Origin: Desulfoferula sp040751985
Lineage (GTDB): Bacteria > Desulfobacterota > Desulfarculia > Desulfarculales > Desulfarculaceae
Assembly: GCA_040751985.1 (NCBI GenBank)
Contig: JBFMFU010000054.1
Coordinates: 11,401 to 75,400, forward strand
DNA length: 64,000 nt
Direction of reading: 5' to 3'
In this document: in pieces, positions 1 to 7,058 of the stretch
Layout: every line of letters begins with the position of its first letter
Numbering within the stretch: position 1 is the first letter of the stretch
Translations under genes and position numbers: made by a program
Notes under the pieces: generated by a model
Databases searched by the model: none
What the model was told of the DNA's origin: nothing
What the model saw: only the letters and a program-made list of their open reading frames with translations

Positions 1-72
1 TGCTGGCGCAACATTCCAGGAGGCGAGGTAGGGTGACGTGGTCCATAACGCGGTGGCGGCCTGAGGGGCGCC

Positions 73-480
73 CTAATCAGCGGGCTGCTGTGGGAAGCGC
101 CCGCGCAGGAAGTCCAGGCCCGCCTCCAGCGGAGCGCCCGGTGTGAACACCTCGGCGATGCCCATTTTTTTGAGTTCCGGAACGTCCTGATCCAGTATGG
201 TGCCCCCCACGATGACGGTTATGTCCTCGGCGCCCTTTTGGGCCAGGCCCTGCATGACCTTGCGGCAGGCGCTCAGGTGGGCGCCGGAGAGGATGCTCAG
301 GGCGATCACGTCCACGCCCTCTTGCAGGGCCCCGCTGACGATCTGCTCCGGGGTCTGGTGCAGGCCGGTGTAGATCACCTCCATGCCCGCGTCCCGGAAG
401 GTGCGGGCGATGACCTTGGCCCCCCGGTCGTGGCCGTCCAGCCCCGGCTTGGCCATCAGGATGCGCAACCTGCGACTCAT
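73..480 (-). CDS. Cobalamin-binding (small) subunit of a B12-dependent acyl-CoA mutase
   Basis: This 135-residue protein is a free-standing B12-binding domain of the methylmalonyl-CoA mutase C-terminal type. It carries the adenosylcobalamin that starts radical rearrangement in the partner large subunit. The DxHxxG signature is complete (D15, H17, G20), with H17 as the expected lower cobalt ligand, followed by the SILSGAH segment (residues 62-68) and a GG pair at 92-93 that line the nucleotide tail in this family. An AGGAG site lies about 8 nt before the ATG. It is the last visible gene of a six-gene minus-strand operon, 23 nt downstream of the large subunit. The split arrangement is known for archaeal-type methylmalonyl-CoA mutases, 2-hydroxyisobutyryl-CoA mutases and alkylsuccinyl-CoA mutases; the substrate must be judged from the large subunit. 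Confidence 0.93.
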   Translation of the reverse strand: MSRRLRILMAKPGLDGHDRGAKVIARTFRDAGMEVIYTGLHQTPEQIVSGALQEGVDVIALSILSGAHLSACRKVMQGLAQKGAEDITVIVGGTILDQDVPELKKMGIAEVFTPGAPLEAGLDFLRGRFPQQPAD

Positions 481-503
481 GGTTCGTACTCCTAAGCAAT
501 CAC

Positions 504-2165
504 TTAAATGACCACCGGCTCCTGGTAGGCCCCGTAGGTGTCGCGCAGGAGGCGCATGATCTCCCCCAAGCTGGCGTAGGCGCTCACCGCCTCCACCAGG
601 GCGGGGATAAGGTTCTGGCCCGCGTCGGCCTCGCGCCTGATCCGGTCCATGGCCTTTTGCACCGCCGCGCTGCTGCGCTGGCTGCGCACCTCGCGCAGGC
701 GCTGCACCTGCCTCTGGGCGCCGGCGGGATCGTGGCGGTGCACCTGCAGGGCGGGCCGCTCCAGGCCGGGGTCAACAAACTTGTTCACCCCCACCACCAC
801 CCGCTGGCCGTCCCGCTCCTCTTGGGCCACCCGGTAGGCCTCGGAGGCGATGGCCCGCTGCATGAAGCCGGCCTCGATGGCCCGGGCCGCACCGCCCTGG
901 GCCTCGACCTCGGCCATCACCTTCTGGATCTTTTCCTCCAGCTCGTTGGTGAGGGCCTCCACGAAATAGGAGCCGCCCAGGGGATCGGCGGTCTTGCACA
1001 CCCCGGTCTCATAGGCGCATATCTGCTGGGTGCGCAGGGCCAGCCGGGCGGTCTCCTCGGTGGGGATTGCGAAGGGCTCGTCCAGGGCCGGGTGCAGCAT
1101 GCCCTGGGCCCCGCCCAGAATGTTGGCCAGCAGGCCGTAGGCCCCCCGGATCAGGTTGTTCATGGGCTCCTGGGCCCGGTAGAAGCTGCCGCCCACGGTG
1201 CCGGTGAAGCGGAAAAGCATGGAGGCCGGCTTGCGGGCGCCCAGGCGCTCCTTCAGCAGGCGGGCCCACAGGCGGCGGGCCGCGCGGTAGCGGGCCGCCT
1301 CCTCGAATATCTGGGTGCCGGTGGAGAAAAAGAAGCTGATGCGCGGCGCGAACTGGTCGATGGCCAGGCCCCGCTCCAGGGTTTTGCCGATGTAGGCCAG
1401 GGCGTTGGCAAAGGCGAAGGCCGCCTCCTGCACCATGGAGGCGCCCGCCTCGCGCATGATGATGCCCCTGATGTTGAAGGGATAAAATTTGGGCATGTGG
1501 CGGGTGCAGAACTCGACGATGTCCACGGTCAGCTTCAGGGCCCCTTCCACCCCCAGCACCCACATGCCGCGGGACACGTACTCGCACAGCATGTCGTTGG
1601 AAAGGGTGCCGCCCAATTGCTCCGGCGGCAGGCCCCGCTTGCGGCCCAGGGCCACGTACATGGCCAGGATCACCGCGGCGGGCGCGTTGATGTTGAAGGA
1701 GCTGATCAGGTTCTCCAGGGGCAGATGGTCATAGAGCAGCTCCATGTCCGCCAGGGTGTCTATGGACACGCCCAGGCGCCCCACCTCGTCCTCGGCCAGG
1801 GGGTCGTCGGAGTCCAGGCCCGCCTGGGTGGGCAGGTCGAAGGCGCAGGCCACCCCGTTATTGCCCTGCTCCAGGAGGAACTTCCAGCGGCGGTTGGTGT
1901 CCTCGGCCGTGCCGAAGCCCGAATACAGGCGCATGGCCCAGGGCCGGACCCGGTACATGGCCGGGTAGACCCCGCGGGTGAAGGGGTACTGGCCGGGGAA
2001 CCCGATGTTGTCCAGGTAGCTCCGGCCGGCCGTGTCCAGCGGTGTGTATACCACCTTGACCGGTTCGCCCAGGTCGCTTTCCACCAGGGGCAGCTTTTGC
2101 ACCTGGCACTGCTGCCCCCACTGCTCCAGGGCCTCTTGCAGGCGTTTGTCCTCTGCGTGATCCAT
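504..2165 (-). CDS. B12-dependent acyl-CoA mutase large subunit, divergent active site
   Basis: This 553-residue protein aligns along its length with the catalytic TIM-barrel part of methylmalonyl-CoA mutase (RPWxMRxYSGFGTAED near residue 74, QFAPRISFFF near 271, DPLGGSYFVE further on). The active site is atypical. By my alignment to Propionibacterium MutB, Tyr89 and Arg207 are kept (Y81, R199), but Gln197, Asn236, Tyr243, His244, His328 and Gln330 become S189, Y228, I235, I236, T321 and T323. Residues that contact the methylmalonyl group and shield the radical are therefore mostly lost or hydrophobic. It is followed 23 nt later by the B12-binding subunit and preceded 10 nt upstream by a CoA-transferase. 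I infer an acyl-CoA carbon-skeleton mutase for a substrate other than methylmalonyl/succinyl-CoA, perhaps bulkier or branched. The fold is clear; the substrate is unknown. Confidence 0.9.
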   Translation of the reverse strand: MDHAEDKRLQEALEQWGQQCQVQKLPLVESDLGEPVKVVYTPLDTAGRSYLDNIGFPGQYPFTRGVYPAMYRVRPWAMRLYSGFGTAEDTNRRWKFLLEQGNNGVACAFDLPTQAGLDSDDPLAEDEVGRLGVSIDTLADMELLYDHLPLENLISSFNINAPAAVILAMYVALGRKRGLPPEQLGGTLSNDMLCEYVSRGMWVLGVEGALKLTVDIVEFCTRHMPKFYPFNIRGIIMREAGASMVQEAAFAFANALAYIGKTLERGLAIDQFAPRISFFFSTGTQIFEEAARYRAARRLWARLLKERLGARKPASMLFRFTGTVGGSFYRAQEPMNNLIRGAYGLLANILGGAQGMLHPALDEPFAIPTEETARLALRTQQICAYETGVCKTADPLGGSYFVEALTNELEEKIQKVMAEVEAQGGAARAIEAGFMQRAIASEAYRVAQEERDGQRVVVGVNKFVDPGLERPALQVHRHDPAGAQRQVQRLREVRSQRSSAAVQKAMDRIRREADAGQNLIPALVEAVSAYASLGEIMRLLRDTYGAYQEPVVI

Positions 2166-2175
2166 GGCATTTCCC

Positions 2176-3447
2176 CTAGGCCAGTTGGGCCGCTTGGCGC
2201 TGCAGGTCTTCCCGGAAGGCGGGGTGGGCTATGGCCGCCAGGGCCCGGGCCCGCTCCCCCAGGGAACGGCCCCAGAGGTTGGCCACTCCGTATTCGGTTA
2301 TCACGTAGTGCACCGAGTGCCGGGGCGTGGTCACCGCCGAGCCCGCCGGCAGTTGGCTGACGATGCGCGAGATCTTGTCCCCCGGCGTGGTAGAGGGCAT
2401 GGCGATGATGGACACCCCGCCTTGCGAAAAGGAGGCCCCCAGCAGGAAGTCGAAGCTGCCGCCCACCGCGCTGAACTGCTGGCCTTTGATGGTTTCGGCG
2501 TTCACCTGGCCGGTCAGGTCTATCTCCAGGGCCGACAGGATGGAGCAGAAGCAAGGGATGGCGGCGATGGTGCGGGGGTTGATCACCTCGGTCAGGTCCC
2601 GGCCCTCGCACTGCGGGTTCTGGTGCAGAAAGTCGAACACCCTGGAGCTGCCCAGGGTCTCGGTGACCGTGACCGCCGGCCCCTGGTCCTGGGCCAGGGC
2701 GCCGCTCTGGGCCAGGTCCACCATCTTGTCCCCGCCCATGGCCCAGAACTTGAGGCCCTGCTTGTGGAGCAGGGAATCCAGGATCGCCTCGGGTATGGCC
2801 CCCAGACCCACCTGGATGGTGGCGCCGTCGGGGATGAGCTCCGCGGCCAGGCGGCCGATCTCGCGCTCCTTGGGGCCGGGGGCTTCTCCGGCGGGGAACA
2901 CCAGCAGGTCCCGGTCCGATCCCACCAGGTAGTCGATCTGGGAGACATGGAGCGAGCAGGGGCCCAGGAGGCGCGGCATGCGCTCATTGACCTCGGCTAT
3001 GACCAGCCTGGCCTGCAGGGCCAGGGGCAGCGAGTGGCCCACGGAAACCCCCAGGGAGCAGTTGCCCTGGCTGTCCGGCGGGGACACCTGCAGCATCACC
3101 GCCTCCACCGGCCAGGGCCCCTGGGGCCCGAAGACCCGCACCGCGTCCCCCTGGCGCATGGGTATGTACTTGACGCGGCCGGTGGCCAGGTGCTTGCGGA
3201 TGGGCGGGGCGCACTGCCAGGTGCGCAGGGTGAAGGCGCCCTCCAGCGCGTCGTCCAGGAAAGGGTAGGCCACCTGTAGGCCGCTGACCAGCTCCAGCCC
3301 CCGCAGGCGCTCGCGGTCGGCCACCAGGGCCTCCATCAGGGACTGGGGCAGACCGCAGCACAGGGGAAGGCTGACCCGCTGCCCCACCTGCAGGGCGGCC
3401 ATTGCCTGCTGGGGGCTGGTCCAGCACGCGCCCCTCTGGCGGCTCAT
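2176..3447 (-). CDS. Acetyl-CoA hydrolase/transferase family protein
   Basis: This 423-residue protein belongs to the acetyl-CoA hydrolase / 4-hydroxybutyrate CoA-transferase family, which moves CoA between carboxylic acids through a glutamyl-CoA intermediate. Family landmarks are the GLGAIPEAI segment near the middle and a C-terminal run containing ITEYGVANLWGRS and ERARALAAIAHPAFRE. I place the start at 3447, where ATG overlaps the TGA of the preceding gene (ATGA coupling), and reject an upstream in-frame start that would lie deep inside that gene. In this operon it probably activates the mutase substrate or recovers CoA from a product. CoA donor and acceptor cannot be read from the sequence. 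Confidence 0.87.
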   Translation of the reverse strand: MSRQRGACWTSPQQAMAALQVGQRVSLPLCCGLPQSLMEALVADRERLRGLELVSGLQVAYPFLDDALEGAFTLRTWQCAPPIRKHLATGRVKYIPMRQGDAVRVFGPQGPWPVEAVMLQVSPPDSQGNCSLGVSVGHSLPLALQARLVIAEVNERMPRLLGPCSLHVSQIDYLVGSDRDLLVFPAGEAPGPKEREIGRLAAELIPDGATIQVGLGAIPEAILDSLLHKQGLKFWAMGGDKMVDLAQSGALAQDQGPAVTVTETLGSSRVFDFLHQNPQCEGRDLTEVINPRTIAAIPCFCSILSALEIDLTGQVNAETIKGQQFSAVGGSFDFLLGASFSQGGVSIIAMPSTTPGDKISRIVSQLPAGSAVTTPRHSVHYVITEYGVANLWGRSLGERARALAAIAHPAFREDLQRQAAQLA

Positions 3448-3872
3448 GACTCTTCTCCAGTCAGGGTCAGCTCGGCCAGGCCGGTCACCGCCGCCTTGCC
3501 CTCGCCCTGCTTGTTTATGCCCAGGCGGCACTGCAGGGTCCGGCGGGGTCCCTCCTGGGAGGCCGCCTCCACGGTGCCGTTGATGTTGATGTGGTCGCCG
3601 GGGCGGATGGGGGCCAGGAAACGCACCTCCCGCAGGCGGCCCCCGCGGGCCCAGGCCTGGCCGAAGCAGGCCATCATCAGCTCGTTGAGAAAGGCCAGGG
3701 ACAAGGGCCCGTGGGCGATGGTGCCGCCGAAGCTGGTCTCCCGGGCGTAGTCCGGGTCCACGTGCAGCCGGTTGAAGTCGCCGGACAGGGCGGCCCAGCC
3801 GTTGATCCGCTTTTGGTCTATGTCCTTGTTTATGGCCGGCAGGCGGTCCCCGGCCGCATAGTCTTTGCGCAC
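3444..3872 (-). CDS. MaoC-like (R)-specific enoyl-CoA hydratase
   Basis: This is a 142-residue single hot-dog protein of the MaoC dehydratase family. The hydratase 2 motif is visible: an Asp in SGDFNRLHVD near residue 31, followed by the conserved His and the FGGTIAHGPLS segment. Such proteins hydrate trans-2-enoyl-CoA to (R)-3-hydroxyacyl-CoA or run the reverse reaction. Translation starts at GTG with AAGGAG 6 nt upstream. Its stop overlaps the CoA-transferase start, so the two are translationally coupled. A second MaoC-fold gene lies 16 nt upstream; the two may form a heteromer, as is common for split hydratases, or act on different intermediates. Confidence 0.88.
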   Translation of the reverse strand: MRKDYAAGDRLPAINKDIDQKRINGWAALSGDFNRLHVDPDYARETSFGGTIAHGPLSLAFLNELMMACFGQAWARGGRLREVRFLAPIRPGDHININGTVEAASQEGPRRTLQCRLGINKQGEGKAAVTGLAELTLTGEES

Positions 3873-3888
3873 CGCTATCTCCTTGGGC

Positions 3889-4326
3889 CTACTTGGGCCA
3901 GATGGCGTACAGGCGGACCAGGCAGACCTGGTCCCCTTGGCCGTCGCGCGCCGCGATCAAAAAGTTCACCCGCTTGCGCCCCTTGGGGTCCAGGTAGCTT
4001 TCCATCACCTCGGCCTGCACGGTCAGCACCTCGCCCACGGCCACCGGCTTGAGGAAATCAAACTCCTGGCCGGCCAGCACGCCGCCGGAGGGCATGGCGT
4101 TGTCTTGCAGATAGGACGAGCGGGCGTAGATGGCGGCCAGGCCGGGCGGAGCCAGCAGGGAGCCGCCGGCGCCGGCCTGGGCCTGGTCCCAGTAGAGCGG
4201 GTTGCGGTCGCCCACCACGGCCATGTAGTCGTCCACCAGCTTGGGGGTCACCTCGTAGCGCAGCGGGGTGAAGCGGCGCCCCTGGGGAAGATCGGCGAAA
4301 ACCAGTTCAGGCTTGGGAACGCTCAT
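3889..4326 (-). CDS. MaoC-fold (hot-dog) dehydratase-like protein
   Basis: This 145-residue hot-dog protein resembles the MaoC N-terminal/FAS1 dehydratase group. A VGDRNPLYWD segment near residue 40 takes the place of the usual GDxNPxH motif, and a LLAPPG segment follows. The motif has Tyr-Trp where the catalytic His normally stands, so it may be a structural or acyl-binding partner of the neighbouring complete MaoC protein. The ATG at 4326 has GAGG 9 nt upstream. A much longer open frame continues through the start but runs antiparallel in codon use to the HMG-CoA lyase-like gene, so I reject it. The hot-dog assignment is firm; catalytic competence is uncertain. Confidence 0.78.
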   Translation of the reverse strand: MSVPKPELVFADLPQGRRFTPLRYEVTPKLVDDYMAVVGDRNPLYWDQAQAGAGGSLLAPPGLAAIYARSSYLQDNAMPSGGVLAGQEFDFLKPVAVGEVLTVQAEVMESYLDPKGRKRVNFLIAARDGQGDQVCLVRLYAIWPK

Positions 4327-4355
4327 GACAAACGCCTCGTTTGGGGGTGCCGGGT

Positions 4356-5633
4356 TCAGGCGGCGATGGAAACGGTCACCGGCCCCTGGAACACGACCTC
4401 TCCGTCGGACTTCTGGCAAAGGGCCTCCAGGCGGGCCCGGTCTCCGGCCGCCAGCACCTTGAACCTGGTCAAGAGGACCGCCCGCTGCTGGGGCCAGGTT
4501 TTGATCTCCAGCTCGCCCAGGCCCAACTTCAGGCCTGATGGCAGGGGCCAGTTGTTTCCCAGGGCCTGGCGGATGACCTGCTCGGCCTTCTGAGCGGCCG
4601 TGAGGCCGGAACCGGCCGCCTCGGGCTGCCAAAGGTAGAGGGCGGGGGACACCTCCCGCCCCGGCTGCAGGGCCTGGGTGTCCAGCACCTGGCGGGAGCG
4701 GTGGCGCACCGGCCCGCTGCGGGTGGTGTGGCCCAGCAGCTCCCGGCCGCAGACCTGCTCCACGCGGCGGGAAAGCTCGATGGTGCCCATGGTGTCCACG
4801 CCGGTGGCCACGCCCAACTCGTCCAGCATGACCAGCATGTCCTCGGTGCAGGTGTTGCCCGAGAGCCCGGAGTGATACTTGGGCCGCTTGGTGGAGGGCT
4901 GGCCGCCGATGCCGCCCAGGGAGCCGTCGTGGTACACCACGCCCTGCTCCAAAGCGGCCAGGGTGTTGGCCAGGCCCATGCCGCGGGTGTCGTGGAAGTG
5001 GCCGATGAACTTTACGCCCGGGAACTGGTCCAGCATCTCTTGATAGACCCGGCGCACCTGCAGGGGGTTGGCCTCGCCGGTGGTGTCGCCCAGCATGATG
5101 TAGTCCGCCCCCTGCTCCAGGTACCAGTCGGTGAGCTCCTTGACCTGCGGCAGGGGCACCTCGCCGGAGAGGGGACAGCCGAAGGCCGTGCCGATGCAGC
5201 CGATGACCTTCAGCCCCTCGGCGCGCGCCTGGCGCACTATCTGGGCCAGGGGCGGCTTGGCCTCGGCCATGGTGCGCTCCAGGTTGGCCAGCAGGTGGTC
5301 CTCGCTGGCGGAGATGATGGCGGTGATCTCCTGGACCCCGTAGCCGGCCTGGCAGCAATCCAGCAGGCGCTCCAAGGCCTTCTGGTTGGGGATGATGGCT
5401 ATGTAGGTCAGATCATCCCTGCGGGGGATGCCCTTGAGCACCTCCAGCGAGTCGGCGAACTGCTTGACCAGCTTGGGATGGGAAAAGGAGGTCGCCTCCA
5501 GGCGGCGAAAGCCCAGGTTCGCCATCTGCTCGATCATCTGTATCTTGATGTCCGTGGGGATGAAAAGCTCCTCCCCCTGGATGCCGTCCCGCGCCCAACA
5601 TTCACAGATTTCCACCTTCGCCGGTAAGGCCAT
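4356..5633 (-). CDS. HMG-CoA lyase-like protein lacking the catalytic cysteine
   Basis: This 425-residue protein has an HMGL-type TIM barrel over about 300 residues and an extra C-terminal part of about 120 residues that I do not recognise. The barrel keeps the Arg-Asp pair (R15, D16), the metal-binding HFH (H212, H214) and the Asn of GNxxTED (N260). The HMG-CoA lyase signature GGCPYA is changed to GGQPST (Q245 replaces the mobile catalytic Cys), followed by a short insertion. Aldol-type C-C cleavage or condensation of a CoA ester or carboxylate is still plausible, as in citramalate- or homocitrate-type relatives. It is the first gene of the operon, with GGGAGG before its ATG. The family is certain; naming it HMG-CoA lyase would be unsafe. 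Confidence 0.82.
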   Translation of the reverse strand: MALPAKVEICECWARDGIQGEELFIPTDIKIQMIEQMANLGFRRLEATSFSHPKLVKQFADSLEVLKGIPRRDDLTYIAIIPNQKALERLLDCCQAGYGVQEITAIISASEDHLLANLERTMAEAKPPLAQIVRQARAEGLKVIGCIGTAFGCPLSGEVPLPQVKELTDWYLEQGADYIMLGDTTGEANPLQVRRVYQEMLDQFPGVKFIGHFHDTRGMGLANTLAALEQGVVYHDGSLGGIGGQPSTKRPKYHSGLSGNTCTEDMLVMLDELGVATGVDTMGTIELSRRVEQVCGRELLGHTTRSGPVRHRSRQVLDTQALQPGREVSPALYLWQPEAAGSGLTAAQKAEQVIRQALGNNWPLPSGLKLGLGELEIKTWPQQRAVLLTRFKVLAAGDRARLEALCQKSDGEVVFQGPVTVSIAA

Positions 5634-5695
5634 GCTCGCTTCTTCCTCCCTGGGTTGCCCGTGCTGCGGGCAAAGATAACCGGGTGTCTTTAACG

Positions 5696-5724
5696 CTTTT
5701 AATTTTGATGAACAAGATTGTCAA
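5696..5724 (-). promoter_or_regulatory. Sigma-70-type promoter for the mutase/lyase operon
   Basis: Read on the minus strand, a perfect TTGACA (5719-5724) is followed after 17 bp by TAAAAG (5696-5701). The predicted start lies about 55 nt before the lyase ATG at 5633. The -35 box sits inside one arm of the inverted repeat at 5717-5762, so a bound repressor would block polymerase. Confidence 0.6.
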
Positions 5725-5762
5725 CAAAATAATTGTTTAAATATAGTTTTTTTGTTGACAAT
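5717..5762. promoter_or_regulatory. Double GntR-type operator between divergent promoters
   Basis: Two perfect 13-bp arms, 5717-5729 and 5750-5762, form an inverted repeat. Each contains a near-palindrome TTGTCAACAA or its complement (5718-5727 and 5752-5761), which fits the GT-N2-AC pattern typical of FCD-type GntR repressors. The centres are 34 bp apart, about three helical turns, and each covers the -35 box of one divergent promoter. The GntR-family gene at 7059 is the obvious candidate ligand. The repeat is seen directly; the binding protein is inferred. Confidence 0.68.
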
Positions 5763-5783
5763 GGTGCGGGGGTGTACTTTAAT
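5755..5783 (+). promoter_or_regulatory. Sigma-70-type promoter for the TRAP/acyl-CoA operon
   Basis: TTGACA (5755-5760) is followed by a 17-bp spacer and TTTAAT (5778-5783), one mismatch from consensus. Transcription would start near 5790, leaving a leader of about 200 nt before the dctP start at 5989. The -35 box overlaps the right arm of the putative GntR operator. Confidence 0.68.
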
Positions 5784-5872
5784 GCTGCCATTCGAGGTTC
5801 TCGCGGGCTGCTTCTTCGTGATAACATATTGATTAATTTGAAATAAATAATATTAACCTTAGACCAAGGGAG

Positions 5873-5930
5873 GTTAGGCGTCCGGTACCCCTAACTCAAG
5901 CCAGGCCCATGATCGGCCTGGCTGGTTTTC
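5873..5930 (+). promoter_or_regulatory. Leader hairpins, possible attenuator, upstream of dctP
   Basis: Within the predicted leader are a 6-bp stem (GTTAGG 5873-5878 with CCTAAC 5889-5894) and then a 9-bp perfect stem (AGCCAGGCC 5899-5907 with GGCCTGGCT 5915-5923, 7-nt loop) followed by GGTTTT. The second hairpin has the shape of an intrinsic terminator with a short U tract. As it lies downstream of the promoter at 5755 and before the first gene, it could attenuate transcription. No known riboswitch fold was recognised. Confidence 0.4.
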
Positions 5931-5988
5931 GCTAGTGAGGGTGGCGCCCGGTAAGGGCGCACCGGGAACCGGTGGGAGGAGGTCTTCC

Positions 5989-7002
5989 ATGCGTTTGTTC
6001 GGCTTAAAGCGACTGTTGTGGGTGGGGTTGGCCCTGGTGCTGGCCGTGTCCCTGATGGGTGACTTGGCCTGGGCGCGGGAGAAGACCCTGCGCTTCCAGG
6101 TGAACTATGCCGGCACCAGCAAGGGCGGGGCCAGCATGCGCTACTTCGCGGAGCAGGTGGCCAAGGAAAGCGGAGGGGCGCTGAAATGCCAGCTCTTTTT
6201 CGAGGGGCAGATACTCAAAACCAAAGAGGCCTTTTCCGCCCTGCAAAAGGGGATGGTCGACGGCCTTTATTCGGCCCTGCTCTACTACGGCGGCATAGTC
6301 AAGGAGGCCAGCTGGGAGTGGCTGCCCTTCACCTGGCAGGACCCGGCGCAGGTGGTGGAGCTTTATTACAAGAAGGGGCTGCTCCAGGTAATGCAGCAGG
6401 CCCTGGCCGCCCACGGGGTGCAATACTTGGGGGCCATCCCCATGGGCACCCTGGGCTTTTTAACCAAGTTCCCGGTCAAGAACCTGGCCGATTTCAAGGG
6501 CCAGAAGATAAGGGCCTCTGGGCCGCAGGCGTCGGTGGTCAAGCTGCTGGGCGCCACGCCGGTCTCCCTGGCCGCGGCCGAGCAGTACACGGCCCTGCAG
6601 CGCGGCACCATCGAGGGAACCATCTACCCCTGGTACACGGTGGGAGCCTACAAGTTCTACGAAGTAATAGACTACATCGTCACCCCGGGGGTCTACTCCC
6701 CCTGCGTCATCGACCTGATGATGGGCGCCAAGTCCTGGCAGAGGCTCTCGGCCAAGGAAAAGCAGGCCATCAGCCGCGCCGCCTACAACACCGTGCAATG
6801 GGCCGCCAGCCAGAACCGGGCCTGGGATCAGGACGGTCTGGCCGTTACCAAGCAGCACAAGGTCCACGTCATCAAGCTCTCGGACCAGGAGGTCCGGCGG
6901 CTGCGCAACGCCACTAAGCCCATGTGGGACCAGGTGGCCTCCCGCAGCGCTCTCTCGGCCAAGGCAGTCAAGACCCTGCGGGAATATCTTAAGGCGGACT
7001 AG
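5989..7002 (+). CDS. dctP: TRAP transporter substrate-binding protein DctP
   Basis: This 337-residue periplasmic protein is the solute receptor of a TRAP transporter that imports organic acids using an ion gradient. It starts with a charged stretch and a hydrophobic signal peptide (about residues 1-28, cleavage after WA). The mature part shows the TRAP receptor core: LKCQLFFEGQILK near residue 65 and QKIRASGP near 165, the latter holding the conserved Arg that pairs with substrate carboxylates. The start at 5989 is preceded by GGGAGGAGG; an in-frame upstream GTG lacks a site. The matching permease genes lie downstream at 10592-12458, separated by a regulator and two enzymes. The substrate is probably a monocarboxylate that is then CoA-activated by the ligase at 9027. 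Confidence 0.92.
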   Translation: MRLFGLKRLLWVGLALVLAVSLMGDLAWAREKTLRFQVNYAGTSKGGASMRYFAEQVAKESGGALKCQLFFEGQILKTKEAFSALQKGMVDGLYSALLYYGGIVKEASWEWLPFTWQDPAQVVELYYKKGLLQVMQQALAAHGVQYLGAIPMGTLGFLTKFPVKNLADFKGQKIRASGPQASVVKLLGATPVSLAAAEQYTALQRGTIEGTIYPWYTVGAYKFYEVIDYIVTPGVYSPCVIDLMMGAKSWQRLSAKEKQAISRAAYNTVQWAASQNRAWDQDGLAVTKQHKVHVIKLSDQEVRRLRNATKPMWDQVASRSALSAKAVKTLREYLKAD

Positions 7003-7015
7003 TGTTGGGATTAAC

Positions 7016-7043
7016 GGGCGCCGGCCGCGCGGGGCCGGCGCCC
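7016..7043 (+). terminator. Strong hairpin after dctP
   Basis: A perfect 11-bp GC stem (GGGCGCCGGCC at 7016-7026 with GGCCGGCGCCC at 7033-7043, 6-nt loop) follows the dctP stop by 13 nt. It has no U tract, so it more likely protects the dctP message 3' end or causes partial termination, giving more binding protein than downstream products. Its position argues that the regulator starts at 7059 and not at the overlapping GTG at 7002. Confidence 0.5.
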
Positions 7044-7058
7044 GGCCGCATAGCAGCG

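Noticed and set aside
1..46. A minus-strand frame beginning with ATG at 46 (MDHVTLPRLL...) that runs off the window
   Set aside because: Only 15 codons are visible, no good ribosome site precedes it, and no family can be recognised. It could be the next operon gene, for example a mutase-associated GTPase, but that cannot be supported.
657..2360. Long plus-strand open frame opposite the mutase gene
   Set aside because: It is an antisense shadow in high-GC DNA. It is low in complexity, has no family match, and the mutase on the other strand is unmistakable.
4356..5633. Naming the lyase-like gene a hydroxymethylglutaryl-CoA lyase outright
   Set aside because: The catalytic Cys loop is not conserved, so only the superfamily is claimed.
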